Shown here: positions 59,935-64,000 of the stretch, one piece after another | How positions within the stretch are numbered: the first letter of the stretch is position 1 | How the letters are laid out: each line of letters begins with the position of its first letter | Source: Colletotrichum lupini | Lineage: Eukaryota; Ascomycota; Sordariomycetes; Glomerellales; Glomerellaceae | Direction: 5' to 3' | Length of the DNA stretch: 64,000 nucleotides | Assembly (NCBI RefSeq): GCF_023278565.1 | Contig: NC_064678.1 | Span: forward strand, 1,674,001 to 1,738,000 | Notes under the pieces: generated by a model | What the model was told of the DNA's origin: nothing | The model's database searches: none | Seen by the model: the letters and a program-made list of their open reading frames with translations, nothing else | Made by a program: the position numbers and the translations under genes

Positions 59935-62557
59935 TGTCGAGCAACTGCAAGTTCGAGCCGACCTCGATAGAGAAGATAAGCAACAGCACTTCAATGGAAG
60001 CAAAAGCTTAAAGATTGATCGATAGAGGGAGTTGGATCGGATGAGGGCTGAGGCCGGTTGGGGAAACTCAAAGAGGAGGCTGGGCTGCAGAAATTCAGAC
60101 GAGAAAAAGAGAACAGACTTAGTAGTTATATAGAAAACGAGTCAACGACTCTATCTTGCCGACGGAAGGCTACTAGGAATTGTAAGGGGATTGCAAGCAA
60201 GTAGACACGCGCCAAGGTGGAGTCGCGGGCTTAAATTGCCCAAAAGAGTCGTGGTATGAGGAGAAGCTTCGACGGCACGCGCTTTTTTTTCTTCGTTTGA
60301 ACCCCCGAGTTCAGCCCAGTCATTGAATCAGACGGAAACCGGCACAGCGTCTCTTAGTCTATGTTTTCCCCGTGAAACTTTCAGCTAGCCTAGCCTTACT
60401 ACCTTGGGACGTATACCGAGTCCATGGTAGAAACACAACAGACACAATCAGTGCCCCCTTATTTCCCATCGCGCGGGATTCTCTCAAACACCTGATCAGT
60501 GTTGAGCGTGTGTATCCGCAGCGTACGTCGAGATGATTGCGGGGGTCGGTTGTCTGGGGTACCTCCGGGTGCGGGATACGCGGGGAATCCCTCAGCAGAC
60601 CATCCCCAATGCAGTAAAAAAGCCCCGCGGGTATCACTTTAACGTGTTTATGCAGGGGTGATTGAGTACTAGTTTCTCTTGGTCCTGATTTCCGGCCGAC
60701 CTTGGTCTTCTGTCAGCGTTGTTTCCGTGAGTTATCTCATGTTTGGTGTTGCAGTCGGTTCAAGGGAGAGCCATCATCATGGTACCGTCCGGTGGTTTTG
60801 TTGATTTCTAGGGAACATCTCACTTCCGCCCACGAGTCTCGTTACAGTGAATAGTATGACCGCCGTATTTCCAGAACATTCCTCAGAAGATTCACAGAGT
60901 CACGAGGCCCTCCGATCGACGAAGACCACACAGTTTACTGCCGGTGTACCCCAGGTCCGCAGGCGTGTCTAAGCTGGTTCTTCTAAGAATGATGTCATTG
61001 TAAATATTGCAGATAAAACAATACCCCAGACGAAGAACATGCTGTCGGTCGAAAGTTGGAATGTTCTGATGGGGCCCAGTGGGAAGCCCCAGGCTCGGAT
61101 GGCGTACTCCTCTTCTCCCCCGGGTTTTTGACGCAAGTTACTCCACGGGGTGAACTCCGCTACCAATACTCATTATCAATCTTGACACTTCGATTGGATT
61201 GTGCGCAGCCGAATAGTGCCGGGACGGCCAGTAGTGTATCCGTACGGATACTGCGTAGAAAGTAGAGACGCTTTAGCCCGCGGGTTCGAGCCGTCGGTAG
61301 ATGAGCAGAGGGGATGGTGGAGTGAAGGTTGCTCGCAGCCCAGCCTTGAAGTTCCTAGCCAATTGCAGCTGGCTCCACTGACTCAGGCACTCGCATGTGT
61401 GGGATTGACCCCCTCAAAGAGGGAACATATCCCGCGGGATTTGTACATGGTGTGGACACCAATAGCCAAAGCTTGTTCCACATTCCTCCACGCGGCCGGC
61501 ATGATGACCAACGGAGCGGTAGGGATTGATCACTGATGAAGAGTCGCGAATATGTATTTCCCAAGCTGCTGACTATGATTCAGCTCGGATTCAGCGCAAG
61601 GCTTGAACGTCGCGGGACTAGAGCCTCAAGCGCCCAGTCCGATCTCCGCCTGTCATGTTTCGAAACCGGCATGTCAAAGTGGATTTTGTGACCAAATTGG
61701 TGCCCGCGGATTATGAAAACGTGGGGAAGTACCACGTTTTGCATCCCCAGTATTGATGAGATGCGTGTTGACGTAGGCAGCTACCAGCAATAGCATTCTT
61801 GATCCGTTCCTCTTCGTCGCTAGGTGACTTGCGAGTGAAAATGCTGAGAAGTCGCCGGGCAGCATTCACTTTTCCTGCGAGAGCAGCAGATATCCGAGGC
61901 CATCTCTCCCATCGCGCTCATCCCGCTTGATGCCAAGTCCACAGCGTCTTCTCGGACTTCCGCAACCCCTACTTGAATGACTCTTGCCCTTGAAGAAGTT
62001 AGGAAGAAGTTCATGTAGATGGCTAGACATGCAGGTCCCGCGGCGGGTCTGCGTTACTTAACACCGGGTTGAGGTGTGTGTGGCACTGCATGGTCCCTTC
62101 GAGTGAACCTACGCGCAAGCATGGCTCATATCACCATGGTTGTTCTAGGTGAGATGTGTTAAAATCGGGATCTAACGGAATTGGAAATCGTATTTCTGTT
62201 TCCTTGAAAGTCCAATTGGGAAATAAATTCGCGAAATACACCTAGTGACGAAGACTACGTGTAGCATGGCCTCACATAGTCAAAAGCTGAATTCGGCAAG
62301 TAAAAGGCGAGGATATGAAGCGATGGCTTATAATAATTCATTGAGGTGCGCTGTATTGAAAATGACAGAAAGCCTAAATTTCAACACTTGGCACATCGGG
62401 CTTTACTCGATAGGTTCCGCATGAGTGTGGATAGTCCATTGAGAAACGTGCCAAAATTCGTCGCGTCCAAATGATATGTGAGCACAAGTAGTGTATCAAG
62501 AGGAGTTCTTCATTTCTCAAAACATCTATCATTGTCTTTCAAAGTCGCAAGTAACGC
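59935..62557. other. Intergenic, promoter of sugar carrier and flank of second retroelement
   Basis: 2.6 kb without a supportable gene. The first 400 bases are the promoter of the carrier. Short frames at 60359-62014 have no domains. From about 62100 the sequence becomes somewhat richer in A/T but still has many CA/TG dinucleotides, so the RIP boundary coincides with the LTR at 62558. Confidence 0.55.
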
Positions 62558-62762
62558 TGTTGGTATCCCTATTATAGGGTAGTTAGTTCGAACCGTAGTT
62601 AACGAAGAGATTAATTGAACTATATAAATATCTGCGTAATAAGTATAAAAAGGAGGTTCTAACCGTAGGTTAGGCTAGCTATAATAATCGTAAATAGGGC
62701 CCCTAATTAGCCCCTATATAGTTAGCTATATACTACGGTTAAATTAGACTTTTAATTTAATA
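62558..62762 (-). repeat. 3' LTR of the second copia copy
   Basis: 205 bases, from TGTTGGTATCCC to TTTAATTTAATA, the reverse complement of the LTR at 37933-38137 without gaps. The outer end facing unique DNA is least mutated, as in the other copy. Confidence 0.92.
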
Positions 62763-64000
62763 CTAACTTTCTTTTTTTTTTATTAATTTAACTATTATAG
62801 TTAGAAATATAATTTAACCTCGGGCCCGTTTACTAAGTCGTCTCCCTTTCCCCTTTTTCTCTACTCTTTTTATATAACCTATCCCTCTATTTATATAATA
62901 GCTTTTTTATTATTTATAAATTACTCTAATCCCTTATTTAATACTACTTTTATAAGAGCGTTTATAAGGTTATTTTTATTATTAATCTAACGGATTTTAA
63001 ATATCTTATACCTTTTATACGGTTACTTAAGGGCTATAATATTAATTATAAACCTCTTTTTTTTTATCGTTCCTAATTTAATAAAGTATTTATATAGCGA
63101 ATAGGAATTAGTATAAATAACCGTTAGAATAGGTAGAAAGCTAATTCGATTAGTAATCTTCCTTAGCGTTATTAAAATTGCGTAAAAGAGGTTAATACTA
63201 TTAACTATACTATATACTTCTAATACTAATATACTTCTCGTTACCCGCTTATTTTTAATTAATAAATAATAAATTATATTACTATATATAGTAAATTTGC
63301 TCTTACTTATACTCTTATTAACTAAGATAATAATATACCCTAATTATAAAATAAGGTCGTTATTATTCGTAAATAACTTATTAATAAAAACGTAAAGCTT
63401 ACTAATTATAAAGTTAATTAAGTAATAAATAGGACCTCGATTAAAATTCGTTTATTATTACTTAAGCTGCTTATTAAGTACCTTAACGTTTTATTTAGTT
63501 AGATCTATAACTTACGCTACCTTAGCGTAGTTAAAAGTTATTTTAAGCTAATAAATACTTATAATATATACCCCTCGCGCGAGCTTAGCTTTATACCGCT
63601 TCTTAATATTAGTTATATTTAAATTAACGAGGTTAATCTTCTTATTCTACCCCTTTTATTAAAAGATAATAGTTTCCTTTTTAATTATAAAAATCCCGCT
63701 ATTAAATACTAAGGGGGTATTTATTATAAGGACCTCTTTTAGCTTCGCTACGAAGCCCGCTTTTTAAAGCTCCTTATCCTCCTTTTTTATAAAATTAATA
63801 TTAAATAGGCTTAATATATCGTTAGTTTATATTCTAACGATCCTAAATTAGTCGCTTTTATACTCTATAACTAATAAGTACGGGTCGTATATAGAGGTAA
63901 CTATTAATAATTAATTAATATAAAAATCGTAATAAGTAGCCTACTAATAAGTGCCCGATTTTACGAGCCTATATAATAACTTAAGCACTTTAATAATTAT
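62558..64000 (-). mobile_element. Second copia copy, inverted, truncated by window edge
   Basis: The sequence is the reverse complement of about 36,690-38,137, including a 205-bp LTR, the purine tract (as T-run 62770-62780) and RNase H/reverse transcriptase remnants. The 3' end of the element faces left, so it is on the minus strand. It is mutated in the same RIP manner. The left flank is AACGC (62553-62557); its partner duplication lies beyond the window. Confidence 0.92.

Noticed and set aside
1..64000. CRISPR arrays, rRNA genes or phage-type systems
   Set aside because: No regularly spaced repeats or rRNA sequences are seen, and all genes are eukaryotic with spliceosomal introns.

Overview
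The window is nuclear DNA of a filamentous ascomycete (Pezizomycotina, most likely a Sordariomycete). The evidence is short GT-AG introns with CTAAC/CTGAC-like branch points in almost every gene, LaeA-like methyltransferases, a GH115/sugar-transporter pair, a nuclear tRNA gene with a 17-nt intron, and a retrotransposon mutated in the pattern of repeat-induced point mutation (RIP). I built all gene models by hand from splice signals and frame continuity. Every spliced model given exon by exon sums to a whole number of codons.

Layout. (1) 1-21.6 kb is a GC-balanced, gene-poor stretch. The only convincing gene is an 89-aa Ser-rich protein with two CxxC pairs (7463-7732), behind a long CT/CA-rich leader and followed by several inverted repeats. 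A second candidate is a small membrane protein (11759-12272, minus) lying against a C-homopolymer patch. (2) 21.6-30.7 kb holds DNA primase large subunit PRI2 (minus), a doubtful two-exon gene, an 811-aa protein with one membrane segment and two C2HC fingers, an intron-containing tRNA-Asp, and a single-pass cell-surface protein. (3) 30,718-38,137 is a complete but heavily RIP-mutated Ty1/copia element with 205-bp LTRs. (4) 38.1-62.6 kb is a gene-dense block: two tandem LaeA-like methyltransferases, a GH38 alpha-mannosidase, an allantoate-permease-type MFS carrier, a GH115 alpha-glucuronidase and an MFS sugar/inositol carrier. (5) 62,558-64,000 is a second copy of the same copia element in inverted orientation, cut by the window edge.

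How the genes may work together. The 24.4-kb block in (4) lies exactly between the two inverted copia copies. Within it the DAL5-type carrier and GH115 are divergent over a ~1-kb intergenic region that contains three CreA-like consensus sites in 25 bp. GH115 and the sugar carrier are convergent, 185 bp apart. GH115 shows no secretion signal, so I infer a possible route of importing aldouronic acids or uronates and cleaving them inside the cell; this is a hypothesis. The two methyltransferases are clear paralogues: six consecutive 3' exons have the same or nearly the same lengths.

I found no CRISPR, rRNA, or prokaryotic-type operon. Nothing here proves a wholly new system. The most notable signals are the inverted-repeat-bounded island, the carrier/GH115 arrangement, the fossil RIP mosaic in the LTRs, and the multi-domain zinc-finger membrane protein.
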